Of a stretch of 64,000 nucleotides of DNA, positions 7,990 to 15,934 are shown piece by piece (position 1 is the stretch's first letter; each line of letters starts with the position of its first letter). The stretch covers positions 372,001-436,000 of the forward strand of contig NZ_FRBL01000002.1 in NCBI RefSeq assembly GCF_900142605.1. The letters are read 5' to 3'. A program made the translations under genes and the position numbers. Source of the DNA: Chitinophaga jiangningensis (lineage in GTDB: Bacteria; Bacteroidota; Bacteroidia; Chitinophagales; Chitinophagaceae). The notes under the pieces are model-generated. The model searched no databases. It was not told the origin of the DNA and saw only the letters and a list, made by a program, of their open reading frames with translations.

Positions 7990-8721
7990 ATGAAAATTCA
8001 CACAACACTTCACATCGGTTCCCATCACATTAATTATTGCGAAGACTATCTGGTGACAGCAGAACCAGGAAAAGGAAAATTACTTTGTGCAGTCATGGAT
8101 GGGTGCTCAATGGGTATTGACAGTTATTTTGCCGCTACCCTTACAGGGAAAATTTTGAAACAGGTAGCCAAAGAACTTGCTTATAAAGAATTTGCAGATC
8201 AAACACCTGTTGCACCTGCAGTTTTGATGAAGCTCATCTTACAGCAGCTATTCGAAAAACTAAAGTCCATTCGTAATCAACTCGACCTAAAGCGGAATGA
8301 GCTACTGAATACGCTGATACTGGCGGTAATAGACACAGCGAATAAGTCAGGGGAGTTTATCTGCATTGGAGATGGCGTCATTCACATCGATGGAACGCTC
8401 TATGATTATGATCAACAAAATAAGCCGGATTATATCGGATATCATCTGACGGAAGATTTTGAAAATTGGTATGCTAATCAGCAGCAGCGATTATCTGTCA
8501 GCGTTATAAATGATTTCAGTCTGGTTACAGATGGCATTTACACATTTAGTAAATTCGACCACAAGGCTTATGATCCGCCTGGTAATATCGCTGAGTATTT
8601 ATTGGTCGATGGAGATGCAAACAGCGTAGAAAATATGCTGCATCAAAAAATGATTGAGATTAAAAATAACTGGGGGCTGGCACCCACAGATGATTTGGCT
8701 ATTGTGAGATGTATCTTGTGA
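7990..8721 (+). CDS. PP2C-family (PPM-type) protein phosphatase
   Basis: 243 residues. The metal-binding motifs of PPM/PP2C phosphatases appear in order: NYCEDYLV near 17-24, AVMDGCSMG near 35-43, LNTLILAV, the Gly-Asp pair in CIGDGVIH, LVTDGIY, and the terminal PTDDLAIV. All the acidic residues that bind Mn/Mg are kept, so an active serine/threonine phosphatase is likely. There is no membrane segment or sensor domain, so it is a stand-alone cytoplasmic enzyme. It lies 77 bp after tssG on the same strand. T6SS loci of other phyla carry a PP2C phosphatase (PppA) opposing a kinase (PpkA), but no kinase or FHA gene is seen here, so a T6SS role is only possible. Confidence 0.75.
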   Translation: MKIHTTLHIGSHHINYCEDYLVTAEPGKGKLLCAVMDGCSMGIDSYFAATLTGKILKQVAKELAYKEFADQTPVAPAVLMKLILQQLFEKLKSIRNQLDLKRNELLNTLILAVIDTANKSGEFICIGDGVIHIDGTLYDYDQQNKPDYIGYHLTEDFENWYANQQQRLSVSVINDFSLVTDGIYTFSKFDHKAYDPPGNIAEYLLVDGDANSVENMLHQKMIEIKNNWGLAPTDDLAIVRCIL

Positions 8722-8950
8722 TTTGGTATCTGCAATCGAATGGCGTGGAAACCTGTGATAAAATGGAGGAACTACCTGAAAACAGGCACTGGATTATGGA
8801 TCCCGCGGGAATAGTGTTAACCTCAATATCCATCACCAATACACTTTTGCCTTTCGTCCTGGAAACTATCAAAAGTTCCTTATCATCATTTACAGCATCC
8901 AGATTTTCCTTCAAATGACTTCGAAAGTCAGCATATCTCAGAATACGCAT
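8699..8950 (-). pseudogene. Phd/YefM-like antitoxin, N-terminal remnant
   Basis: 83-codon frame. The first 43 or so residues, MRILRYADFRSHLKENLDAV then ELLIVSRTKGKSVLVMDIE, match the DNA-binding N-terminal fold of Phd/YefM antitoxins (Y.E.R..L....D.V......ITR...K..VLM...E). After that point the expected continuation (EYNSL-ETLYLL) is missing and is replaced by low-complexity Ser/Ile/Cys sequence in all three frames. No YoeB/RelE-type toxin follows. The frame also runs 23 bases into the 3' end of the PP2C gene. A decayed antitoxin, or a fragment left by loss of the toxin partner, is the simplest reading; a shortened but working DNA-binding protein cannot be excluded. Confidence 0.5.
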
Positions 8951-9061
8951 TTTATACTTTAATTATGTACAGGAAATAGCACTTTTAAGAAATCAGCAAT
9001 TCCATCTCCCCAAAACAAAAAAAGGAAAACCGCTTTCGCAATCTTCCTTTTTCAGTCTGTG

Positions 9062-9135
9062 TGTCCCGGATTGGATTCGAACCAATGACCTACTGCTTAG
9101 AAGGCAGTTGCTCTATCCAGCTGAGCTACCGAGAC
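9062..9135 (-). tRNA. tRNA-Arg (anticodon UCU)
   Basis: 74-nt cloverleaf read on the minus strand. Acceptor strand GTCTCGG pairs with CCGGGAC with one G-U pair, discriminator A at 9062. The D-arm contains AGCTCAGCTGGATAGAGC. The anticodon stem ACTGC/GCAGT encloses the loop CTTCTAA, giving anticodon TCT (UCU), which reads AGA. The T-arm contains GGTTCGAATCC. CCA is not encoded. Confidence 0.95.
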
Positions 9136-9257
9136 ATCCCATCCATCCTGACATCAAAATTGTTATATTTATCTGTCATTTTGGGAGTGCAAATGTATAA
9201 ATTTTCTGATTAAAAAAACAAATTAATTTTATTTTTTTTCAATAATGTTGTGATTCT

Positions 9258-9929
9258 ATGGACGTAAAAATTGAATCAACCTGGAAAGAAGTCCTGAAAG
9301 ACGAATTCCAGAAATCGTATTTCGAACAGATTGTCATGTTCCTGAAACATGAAAAAGCACTCGGTAAAACCATCTTTCCCAAAGGCGAAGATATCTTCAA
9401 CGCCTTCGATAAAACACCTTTCGATAAAGTAAAGGTAGTTATTCTCGGGCAGGATCCTTATCATAACGAAGGACAAGCACACGGCCTCTGCTTCAGCGTG
9501 CAGGATGGCGTTAAACCGCCGCCCTCACTGGTGAATATATTCAAAGAAATGCAGGCGGACCTCGGTCTCATTCCGCCCGCCAGCGGTAATCTCACCAAAT
9601 GGGCCCAACACGGCGTACTCCTGCTCAATGCCATGCTTACCGTAAGAGCCCATGAACCCGCCTCCCACTCCAGAATAGGCTGGGAATCATTTACTGACGC
9701 CGTTATCCGTAAAATATCCGACCAAAAAAAGGATGTCGTATTTTTGCTGTGGGGAAGGTTCGCGCAAGACAAACAAATCCTCGTGGACGCTACCAAACAC
9801 CATATTCTCAAAGCCGCCCACCCCTCCCCACTCAGCGCCCATAACGGATTCTTTGGCTGTAAACACTTCTCAAAAACAAACGAACTGCTCGCAAAAGCAG
9901 GCATAGAACCGGTAGACTGGCGATTATAA
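9258..9929 (+). CDS. ung: Uracil-DNA glycosylase (family 1)
   Basis: 223 residues, normal for UNG. All the family motifs are present: the water-activating loop GQDPYHNEGQAHGLCFSV (about residues 62-79), the SLVNIFKEM segment, LLLNAMLTVR, LLWGRFAQ and the DNA-intercalating HPSPLSAHNGF loop with the catalytic His. The enzyme removes uracil from DNA and starts base-excision repair in the cytoplasm. The N-terminus (IESTWKEVLKDEF) is also typical. It is followed after 47 bp by plsC on the same strand, with no terminator between, so the two may share a transcript. The upstream spacer holds tRNA-Arg on the other strand. Confidence 0.96.
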   Translation: MDVKIESTWKEVLKDEFQKSYFEQIVMFLKHEKALGKTIFPKGEDIFNAFDKTPFDKVKVVILGQDPYHNEGQAHGLCFSVQDGVKPPPSLVNIFKEMQADLGLIPPASGNLTKWAQHGVLLLNAMLTVRAHEPASHSRIGWESFTDAVIRKISDQKKDVVFLLWGRFAQDKQILVDATKHHILKAAHPSPLSAHNGFFGCKHFSKTNELLAKAGIEPVDWRL

Positions 9930-9976
9930 TTACATTGAATAAAATTTAATATATTCGGAGATACGCTGAACAGCAT

Positions 9977-10723
9977 ATGAAACTGATAAAAAACATCTTC
10001 GGAAGAATCTTTGCACTGTACGCACTCCTCCTGTTCGCAGGTACCATGCTGATCGTGTTTATCCCTATCTGGATATTCTCCTTCTTCCCTGATCCAAAGA
10101 AAACACTGGGCTTCATCACCATCGGCAGGATCTGGATGAAAGTCTATATGCCCCTGATCGGATGCCCCGTGCGCATCAAAGGAGAAGAATATTTTGAAAA
10201 AGGGAAAACCTATGTGGTCGTATGCAACCATAATGCACTCATCGACGTTCCCGTAACCACACCGGGCGTACCCGGCGTAAATAAAACACTCGCTAAAGCC
10301 TCTATGGGTAAAATACCGCTCTTCGGCGTACTATATCGTATAGGCGGTATCCTCGTGGACCGGAAAGATGAACAAAGTCGCAAAAACAGCGTAGTAGAAA
10401 TGCGGGAAGCGCTCGCAAAAGGCATGCACATGCTCCTCTACCCGGAAGGTACGAGAAACCGCACCAACGAGCCGCTAAAGCCCTTTTATGACGGAGCTTT
10501 CGCCCTCGCCATAGAAGCCCAGGTACCCGTCATCCCTTCGCTGCTGTTTCATACTAAAATAGTCAACCCGGCCGATAAAGGCTTCTACGCCTGGCCGCAC
10601 CACATAGATTATCATTTCCTTCCTGCAGTACCCACCGCCGGACTCACCAAAGATGACGTGCCTGCGCTGAAAGAAAAAGTATTTAAAATCATGTGGGATT
10701 ACTATCTCCTTAATGATAAATAA
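9977..10723 (+). CDS. plsC: 1-acyl-sn-glycerol-3-phosphate acyltransferase
   Basis: 248 residues. The two catalytic blocks of the PlsC family are intact: CNHNALIDVP (the HX4D motif, with His and Asp as the charge relay) and LLYPEGTRNR (the EGTR substrate-binding motif), about 65 residues apart. A hydrophobic N-terminal helix (residues about 11-35) anchors it to the inner membrane. It converts lysophosphatidic acid to phosphatidic acid in phospholipid synthesis. Bacteroidota carry several PlsC paralogues, some acting on ornithine or glycine lipids, so the acceptor is not certain. A strong hairpin terminator follows directly. Confidence 0.88.
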   Translation: MKLIKNIFGRIFALYALLLFAGTMLIVFIPIWIFSFFPDPKKTLGFITIGRIWMKVYMPLIGCPVRIKGEEYFEKGKTYVVVCNHNALIDVPVTTPGVPGVNKTLAKASMGKIPLFGVLYRIGGILVDRKDEQSRKNSVVEMREALAKGMHMLLYPEGTRNRTNEPLKPFYDGAFALAIEAQVPVIPSLLFHTKIVNPADKGFYAWPHHIDYHFLPAVPTAGLTKDDVPALKEKVFKIMWDYYLLNDK

Positions 10724-10741
10724 TTCAATACAACAAAACAT

Positions 10742-10777
10742 AAAAAAAGACGAAGCCATACCGCTTCGTCTTTTTTT
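10742..10777. terminator. Bidirectional intrinsic terminator between plsC and the LptD-like gene
   Basis: Inverted repeat AAAGACGAAGC / GCTTCGTCTTT with the loop CATACC region, flanked by A-run on the left and T-run on the right. It can serve plsC (plus) and the convergent LptD-like gene (minus). Confidence 0.85.
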
Positions 10778-10802
10778 ATATCTCTACGTATATCCTTCTA
10801 CG

Positions 10803-13613
10803 TTATTGACTGTAAAACGTTCGTGACCGGTTAAGCCGCAAATCACGCAAAATCCCCGCCTTCGGATTGATCGTAATGCTAAACTGACGATAAGTTCCGA
10901 AAGGCACGAGGTTAATCGACATCTGCCAGCAATGCAGATCCCTCGATATATACAGGTTCGTATAGGCAATCTCCATCGAAGTGAAGTCAAAACCACTGTT
11001 CATACCAATCTTCCACTTCGGGGTAAGACTAAAATCTCCATTGAAACTCACATACTGACGCAACTCTTTTACCACACCACCTGAATCAGGAATGACACGG
11101 TTTGTATACGATAAACTATAGGACAGGTCTAATCTCCATGGAATATCAAAGTCAACATACTCTCCCGGATTTTGACGCATCATCTGCAACTGCCGCTGCT
11201 GCGCTGCCTGCAGCGCATTAGCATCCATTACATTCTGTAAGCTGTCCAGCGTTTTCTGCCGCTGCTCATCTCCCCCCTTCTTATCTTTTGACTGGAAAGA
11301 AGTAGACATTGTAATGGAAGCATTCGTTAAACGGCCCAGACTCAGCTTACCATCCTGCCATACATAACGGTCTTTACGTACCCCGCTCACCTCATTGGTA
11401 ACATAGGGATCCAAAGTACCACTGGCAGAAATATTCAGTTTATCAAAAAGATTCGTACGGGCATATAAACTGAATGGCGACAGTTTAAAGGAGTCAGCCA
11501 CAAAGTTGTAGTTGGTATTCAGGCCAAAACCATCCAGCAGCTTCACTTTACGCTCATGGTTTCCGCTGGTATCCTTACGACTGTAAACCTTCATTTCCAG
11601 GTTATTGTCCAGGGAAAAACTCATACCACCGAAAGAACCCTCGCCGGGTACACCAATCACCGACCCCTGGAAGTAAGACGCACGCTGGTAATCCCCCTGT
11701 GCGTTATACACCATGTCATAATAGGCTCCCTTGGTAAGGTCCGGCCGGTAGGTCAGCCCAATGGAAGGGCGCATAACGTGACGAATCTTACGAATCTTAC
11801 CCTGCCCGAAATCATACATACCATAGAGCGCAGTTGCCAGCGACAAACTGGTACTCAGCTCATGCTGGGCGAAAAAGCCTGGAATATAAGTTGTATCCAA
11901 CGCTCCTTTCTGGCCTGTTCCCAGGTTTCTTTTTTCAGGATTCCACTGACGTTCCGTTTTCTTCGTGTACCAGTACTCCGTAAAGTTCACGCTTGGTGAA
12001 AAGGTAAAAGACTTCATCACCGGTATAGAAAAAGAGATCGGGATATTCTGCTGCATACCGCTCTGTAACGCATCAAACATCTCCTTTTTACCAAAGGAAG
12101 AATCTTTGAAATAAGCCTGGTTACGGAATTGGTTGGTATAGCTGATACCAATTTTGTGATACCATTTAGCGGTTCCTACCAGCTCTTTAGGCTGGAAAGG
12201 ATAGATCGTTTGCACGGAAAAGTTCGCATCCGGGAAGGTCAGTGACACGTCACGGGTTTGCAGGTTCTGGTTGTCTGATAAGTTTACGGTGAGATTGTAA
12301 GGCTTATTCTGCCAGGTTTTCGAGAAACTAATACTGGAACCGATGTTATTGTTTACGCGCGTCGAGTAATCGTAGACGTTATACTGGTTATAGGAGCTGG
12401 TACCGAAGTTTACACTTGCTCCAAAGTTAATACCCGGGCGGGCCTTGCTATCCATGGTGTGGTTCCACATCACACGGAAGTCGCGGCTGTTCACAAACTC
12501 CTGTGGCACAGAAGGGTCGCCCAGCCTGGTATTGGCGAAGCTCAGCGTCATACCGCCGCTGTACTTATAGCGTTTGCGGTAGGTTGGACTGGCCGTCAGC
12601 GCCCAGCTGCCGTACGAGTAAATATCCCCGCGCAGGGTCATGTCCAGGTGCTCCCCCATCCCAAAGTAATACCCCCCTTGTTCCAGCCCCAAACCTTTCT
12701 GTGCATTGGTTACAAACTGCGGAGGCAGGATACCGGAGCGCTGGCCCTGGGTAATCGGGAAAATCGCGAAAGGGATGAATAAAGGCGTTGGTATCCCCTG
12801 AATTTCCAGGTTGGCGGGCCCTGAAACGATCAGTTTATCAGGAATTACCTTGATTTTCTTAGCCCGAAAGCTAAAGTGCGGGGTGTCCAGGTTACAGGTC
12901 GTATAGCCGTTCTTGAAACCGAAAATGGTATTATCTGCCATTCTCTTGGTCTTTTCACTGTGCACATACCCCTCCCCGTACTGGGACCTTGTATTAAAAA
13001 TTAATGCTTTTGAAGAGGTAAAGTTGTACTCCAGGGTGTCCGACTCAGCACTCTGCCCACCGTCGTTCATCACCGGGCGACCAATATACTTCCCTGCAGT
13101 GTCTTTCCCGTGAACGGCCGTCATTACGCCCGTCTGCTGGTCAAAGCTCACCTCATAGGCCGTCAGATCGATGGTTTTGTACTTTACATTGGCATTACCG
13201 AACAGGTAAAACTGCTTCTTCTGGACCATGAGCACCATGGAATCCTCCGCTTTGGCGGTTACAACCGCATCCAGAGAGTCTTTCGATGCTTTGGGCAATA
13301 ACAGTGAATCCACTGTAACGATCGTTGTATCCTGCTGGGTGGAGTCTCCCGGCAATTTTAAAGCCGCAGAATCGCCTGTTTTAGGCACAATCAACGTATC
13401 TTTAGGCCTGGAGGGAACAACCGGTTTAATCGAATCCGTTTTTTTCGCAGGCGGAACGGTGTCTGCAAAAATTTTGTTAAATCCGAAGAATCCGTGTGGC
13501 ATATTCCCTGCCGACGCATCTATAATAAAGGGAACGGCGATAACGATACCTGCAAATGCCAGGTATGTCTGTCGCAAAAACTTTTTATAATTATTTTTGT
13601 AGCTAGAGCTCAT
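10803..13613 (-). CDS. lptD: LptD-like outer-membrane LPS assembly protein
   Basis: 936 residues, long as in other Bacteroidota. A hydrophobic stretch at about 12-32 is the signal sequence. A Pro/Asp/Thr-rich linker follows, then an OstA/LptD-type beta-jellyroll at about 130-260 (KYKTIDLTAYEVSFDQQTG, DTLEYNFTSSKALIFNTR), then a long beta-barrel region with alternating aromatic strands to the end. The C-terminal strand ends in an aromatic residue followed by SQ. In LptD proteins the jellyroll receives LPS from the periplasmic bridge and the barrel inserts it in the outer leaflet. It is divergent from an amidase gene, with an MCE protein and an OstA-like protein nearby, forming an envelope block. 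The alternative is an LptD paralogue for another glycolipid. Confidence 0.8.
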   Translation of the reverse strand: MSSSYKNNYKKFLRQTYLAFAGIVIAVPFIIDASAGNMPHGFFGFNKIFADTVPPAKKTDSIKPVVPSRPKDTLIVPKTGDSAALKLPGDSTQQDTTIVTVDSLLLPKASKDSLDAVVTAKAEDSMVLMVQKKQFYLFGNANVKYKTIDLTAYEVSFDQQTGVMTAVHGKDTAGKYIGRPVMNDGGQSAESDTLEYNFTSSKALIFNTRSQYGEGYVHSEKTKRMADNTIFGFKNGYTTCNLDTPHFSFRAKKIKVIPDKLIVSGPANLEIQGIPTPLFIPFAIFPITQGQRSGILPPQFVTNAQKGLGLEQGGYYFGMGEHLDMTLRGDIYSYGSWALTASPTYRKRYKYSGGMTLSFANTRLGDPSVPQEFVNSRDFRVMWNHTMDSKARPGINFGASVNFGTSSYNQYNVYDYSTRVNNNIGSSISFSKTWQNKPYNLTVNLSDNQNLQTRDVSLTFPDANFSVQTIYPFQPKELVGTAKWYHKIGISYTNQFRNQAYFKDSSFGKKEMFDALQSGMQQNIPISFSIPVMKSFTFSPSVNFTEYWYTKKTERQWNPEKRNLGTGQKGALDTTYIPGFFAQHELSTSLSLATALYGMYDFGQGKIRKIRHVMRPSIGLTYRPDLTKGAYYDMVYNAQGDYQRASYFQGSVIGVPGEGSFGGMSFSLDNNLEMKVYSRKDTSGNHERKVKLLDGFGLNTNYNFVADSFKLSPFSLYARTNLFDKLNISASGTLDPYVTNEVSGVRKDRYVWQDGKLSLGRLTNASITMSTSFQSKDKKGGDEQRQKTLDSLQNVMDANALQAAQQRQLQMMRQNPGEYVDFDIPWRLDLSYSLSYTNRVIPDSGGVVKELRQYVSFNGDFSLTPKWKIGMNSGFDFTSMEIAYTNLYISRDLHCWQMSINLVPFGTYRQFSITINPKAGILRDLRLNRSRTFYSQ

Positions 13614-13766
13614 GTGTTAAGGCGGGCACAAACCTACAAGTTTTTGGACAATTTATTACAAATGATAACTTGTAAAGTTTGACGGGAAAGAAGTATATAG
13701 GTGGTTGAAATGCGCATGTGGCCAGTAAATTATTAAATTGATAAATAAACTTATTTTTTATTTTTT
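13614..13766. promoter_or_regulatory. Divergent lptD/amidase spacer
   Basis: AT-rich spacer of about 150-180 bp, depending on which amidase start is used. It contains imperfect dyads such as ACAAGTT ... AACTTGT (near 13637-13674) but no full TAnnTTTG element was identified on either strand. It must hold the promoters of both genes. Confidence 0.3.
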
Positions 13767-13796
13767 GTGATTACAGCACCCATTAAAAAGAGAATC

Positions 13797-14759
13797 ATGC
13801 GCTGGAACCGATTTTGGACTTTAGGACTGGGAACTTTATTCACCTGTACCTTTTTTATTCAGGCAAAAAACACACCAGTTTCCCCGACACAGGACGTTTC
13901 AGGGAATCAGGGCAAGCCTATCAGAACGATCGTAATTGACGCAGGCCACGGCGGACACGATGTGGGCGCCCGCGGCAGCTATTCCACCGAAAGCCAACTT
14001 ACCTTGCAGGTAGCTTTGAAGCTGGGAAAGATCCTGGAAGAAAACATGCCGGATGTAAAGGTAGTGTATACACGTAAAACAGACCGCTTCGACGACCCAA
14101 GGGTAAAAGCCAACATCGCCAATGACGCCAAAGGCGAACTGTTCGTGTCCATCCACTGTAACTCTGCAGCGAAAATCAAACGCCAGACAGGCTCCCAGAC
14201 CGTGTACCGGAAAAAGGGCAAAAAGAAAGTAGCCGTAAAGGTACCTACCTATGCCTATTACCCTAACCCGGCCAAAGGTACGGAAACCTATATCTGGGCC
14301 ACCAGTAAGAACAACGCGAAAATGGAATCCCTGAAACAGAATTCCGTAATCGTGCTGGATGCCGATTCCGAAGAGTCACGCGCCCTTATGGACGATACCG
14401 ACCCGGAAACATTCATCCTGCTCAACACCCTGCGTAACGCTTACTTCGACCAGAGCCTCCGCCTGTCCACCCTCATCGAAGACGAGTTCACCAAAGTAGG
14501 CCGTATCAGCCGTGGTGCCAGACAACGTAACGAAAAAGGCATCTGGGTGCTTTCCGCCACTGCCATGCCGAGCGTACTCGTGGAGCTGGGCTTCATATCC
14601 AACCCGGAAGAAGAAGACTACCTCAACTCCTCCAGTGGCCAATCAGAACTGGCCAATGGTATCTATAAAGCGATTAAGCGTTACCGTGATGAACTGGACC
14701 GCTTTACCATCAATCGCCAGCAGGACACCGAAAACACCAATACCGTTAGCAGCCGCTAA
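13797..14759 (+). CDS. N-acetylmuramoyl-L-alanine amidase (Amidase_3)
   Basis: 320 residues from the ATG at 13797. A longer frame reaches a GTG at 13767, but the ATG start gives a classic signal peptide, MRWNRFWTLGLGTLF, so it is preferred. The catalytic domain shows the Zn ligands in order: IVIDAGHGGHDVGA (His), SQLTLQVALK (Glu), VSIHCNSA (His) and the final VLVELGFISNPEEE (catalytic Glu). An insertion between the His and the last motif (residues about 140-200) is Lys-rich and characteristic of Bacteroidota AmiC-type enzymes. The enzyme cuts the amide bond between MurNAc and the stem peptide in cell separation. A GC-rich hairpin lies just downstream (14782-14816). Confidence 0.9.
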   Translation: MRWNRFWTLGLGTLFTCTFFIQAKNTPVSPTQDVSGNQGKPIRTIVIDAGHGGHDVGARGSYSTESQLTLQVALKLGKILEENMPDVKVVYTRKTDRFDDPRVKANIANDAKGELFVSIHCNSAAKIKRQTGSQTVYRKKGKKKVAVKVPTYAYYPNPAKGTETYIWATSKNNAKMESLKQNSVIVLDADSEESRALMDDTDPETFILLNTLRNAYFDQSLRLSTLIEDEFTKVGRISRGARQRNEKGIWVLSATAMPSVLVELGFISNPEEEDYLNSSSGQSELANGIYKAIKRYRDELDRFTINRQQDTENTNTVSSR

Positions 14760-14781
14760 TCCTCAATAACTTATATCCCCA

Positions 14782-14816
14782 TACCGGGAGCTACTGCCAT
14801 CAGGCCGCTCCCGGTA
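14782..14816 (+). terminator. Hairpin after the amidase gene
   Basis: Ten-base arms TACCGGGAGC and GCTCCCGGTA enclose 15 bases. No T-run follows, so it may protect the 3' end or act as a weak terminator rather than a standard intrinsic terminator. Confidence 0.5.
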
Positions 14817-14931
14817 CCAGGGAAACTCCCACCCTCCCCAAATTCTCCTCCCTATAATTATCAACATTTTATTTCAGATACGCCCCGGACATCCTTTTTG
14901 ATTATTTTTGCGTTGAACGTATACGAATCAC

Positions 14932-15927
14932 ATGCTCAAATTATCAAACGAAACAAAAGTGGGCATACTTACTGTCGTAGGTATAACCCTCCTTGTACTG
15001 GGCTTTAATTTATTGAAGGGAAAGAGCCTGTTTAAACGCACAAAAACTATCTACGCTGTATATACGCAGGTAAATGGCCTGCAACCTTCCAACGCCGTAC
15101 AGGTAAACGGCCTCGTGGTAGGTAACGTTGCCAACCTCGATGTTATGGACAAAAACGCAGGCAGAATCCTCGTTACCCTTACCATCACCAAAAAAATTGA
15201 AATCCCGCGCAACTCCGTAGCCCGCATCAGCTCCGACCTGCTGGGAAGTAAAACCGTGCAGCTCGACCTCGGCAACTCCGGAGAATACCTCCAAAGCGGC
15301 GATACTGTATATGCTGCCGTAGACGGCTCCATGACCGACGCACTGAAGGAACAACTCAACCCCCTCGTGAAAAAACTCCAGGGGACACTCATGAATATCG
15401 ACTCCGTATTGCTTAATGTTAACGGCCTCCTGGACTCTACCGCCAAAGGTCACCTCCATCAGGCTATCGGCAACCTGGAAGTGGTAACCCGTAACTTTAC
15501 CCACACCAGCGCCTCACTCAATACCCTGTTGGACCATAACGGCGCCGTAGCGGGTACCATGAACAACCTCCAGGATGTTACCGCCAACCTGAAAAACAGT
15601 AACGAAAAAATTTCTGCCATCCTCGACAACGCCGAAAAAGCAACCGGCTCACTCGCTAATGGCAGCATCGATACTACACTCGCCGCACTGCAGGCTACCG
15701 CCGCTAGCCTAAACGCGACCATCGCCAAACTCAATACCACCGACGGTACCGCAGGTATGCTGCTCAACGATAAACAGGTATATAATAACCTGCAATACTC
15801 GCTCAGCAACCTGAATAAACTGCTGGAAGACCTGCGCATCAACCCTAAACGGTATGTGCACTTCTCCCTCTTTGGCAAAAAAGATAAAATAAGACCAATA
15901 CCTTCTGACTCAGTAAAAGCTCAATAA
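14932..15927 (+). CDS. MCE/MlaD-family lipid-transport protein
   Basis: 331 residues. One N-terminal membrane anchor at about 11-27 (VGILTVVGITLLVLGFN), then an MCE domain at about 38-115 with the signature YTQVNGLQPSNAVQVNGLVVG and conserved Ser/Gly-rich strands (ISSDLLGSKTVQLDLG). The rest is a long helical tail rich in Asn, Leu and Thr (about 150-310) that in this family forms a coiled barrel through the periplasm. Proteins of this type move phospholipids between membranes with an MlaEF-type ABC transporter, which is not in this window. A TATTTTTG -7 element lies at 14903-14910. It is 7 bp upstream of the OstA-like gene, so they share a transcript. Confidence 0.85.
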   Translation: MLKLSNETKVGILTVVGITLLVLGFNLLKGKSLFKRTKTIYAVYTQVNGLQPSNAVQVNGLVVGNVANLDVMDKNAGRILVTLTITKKIEIPRNSVARISSDLLGSKTVQLDLGNSGEYLQSGDTVYAAVDGSMTDALKEQLNPLVKKLQGTLMNIDSVLLNVNGLLDSTAKGHLHQAIGNLEVVTRNFTHTSASLNTLLDHNGAVAGTMNNLQDVTANLKNSNEKISAILDNAEKATGSLANGSIDTTLAALQATAASLNATIAKLNTTDGTAGMLLNDKQVYNNLQYSLSNLNKLLEDLRINPKRYVHFSLFGKKDKIRPIPSDSVKAQ

Positions 15928-15934
15928 TCTGTCA

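Noticed and set aside
13767..13796. GTG start giving ten more residues to the amidase
   Set aside because: The ATG at 13797 gives a standard signal peptide, and the extra residues would put charged sequence before it without support.
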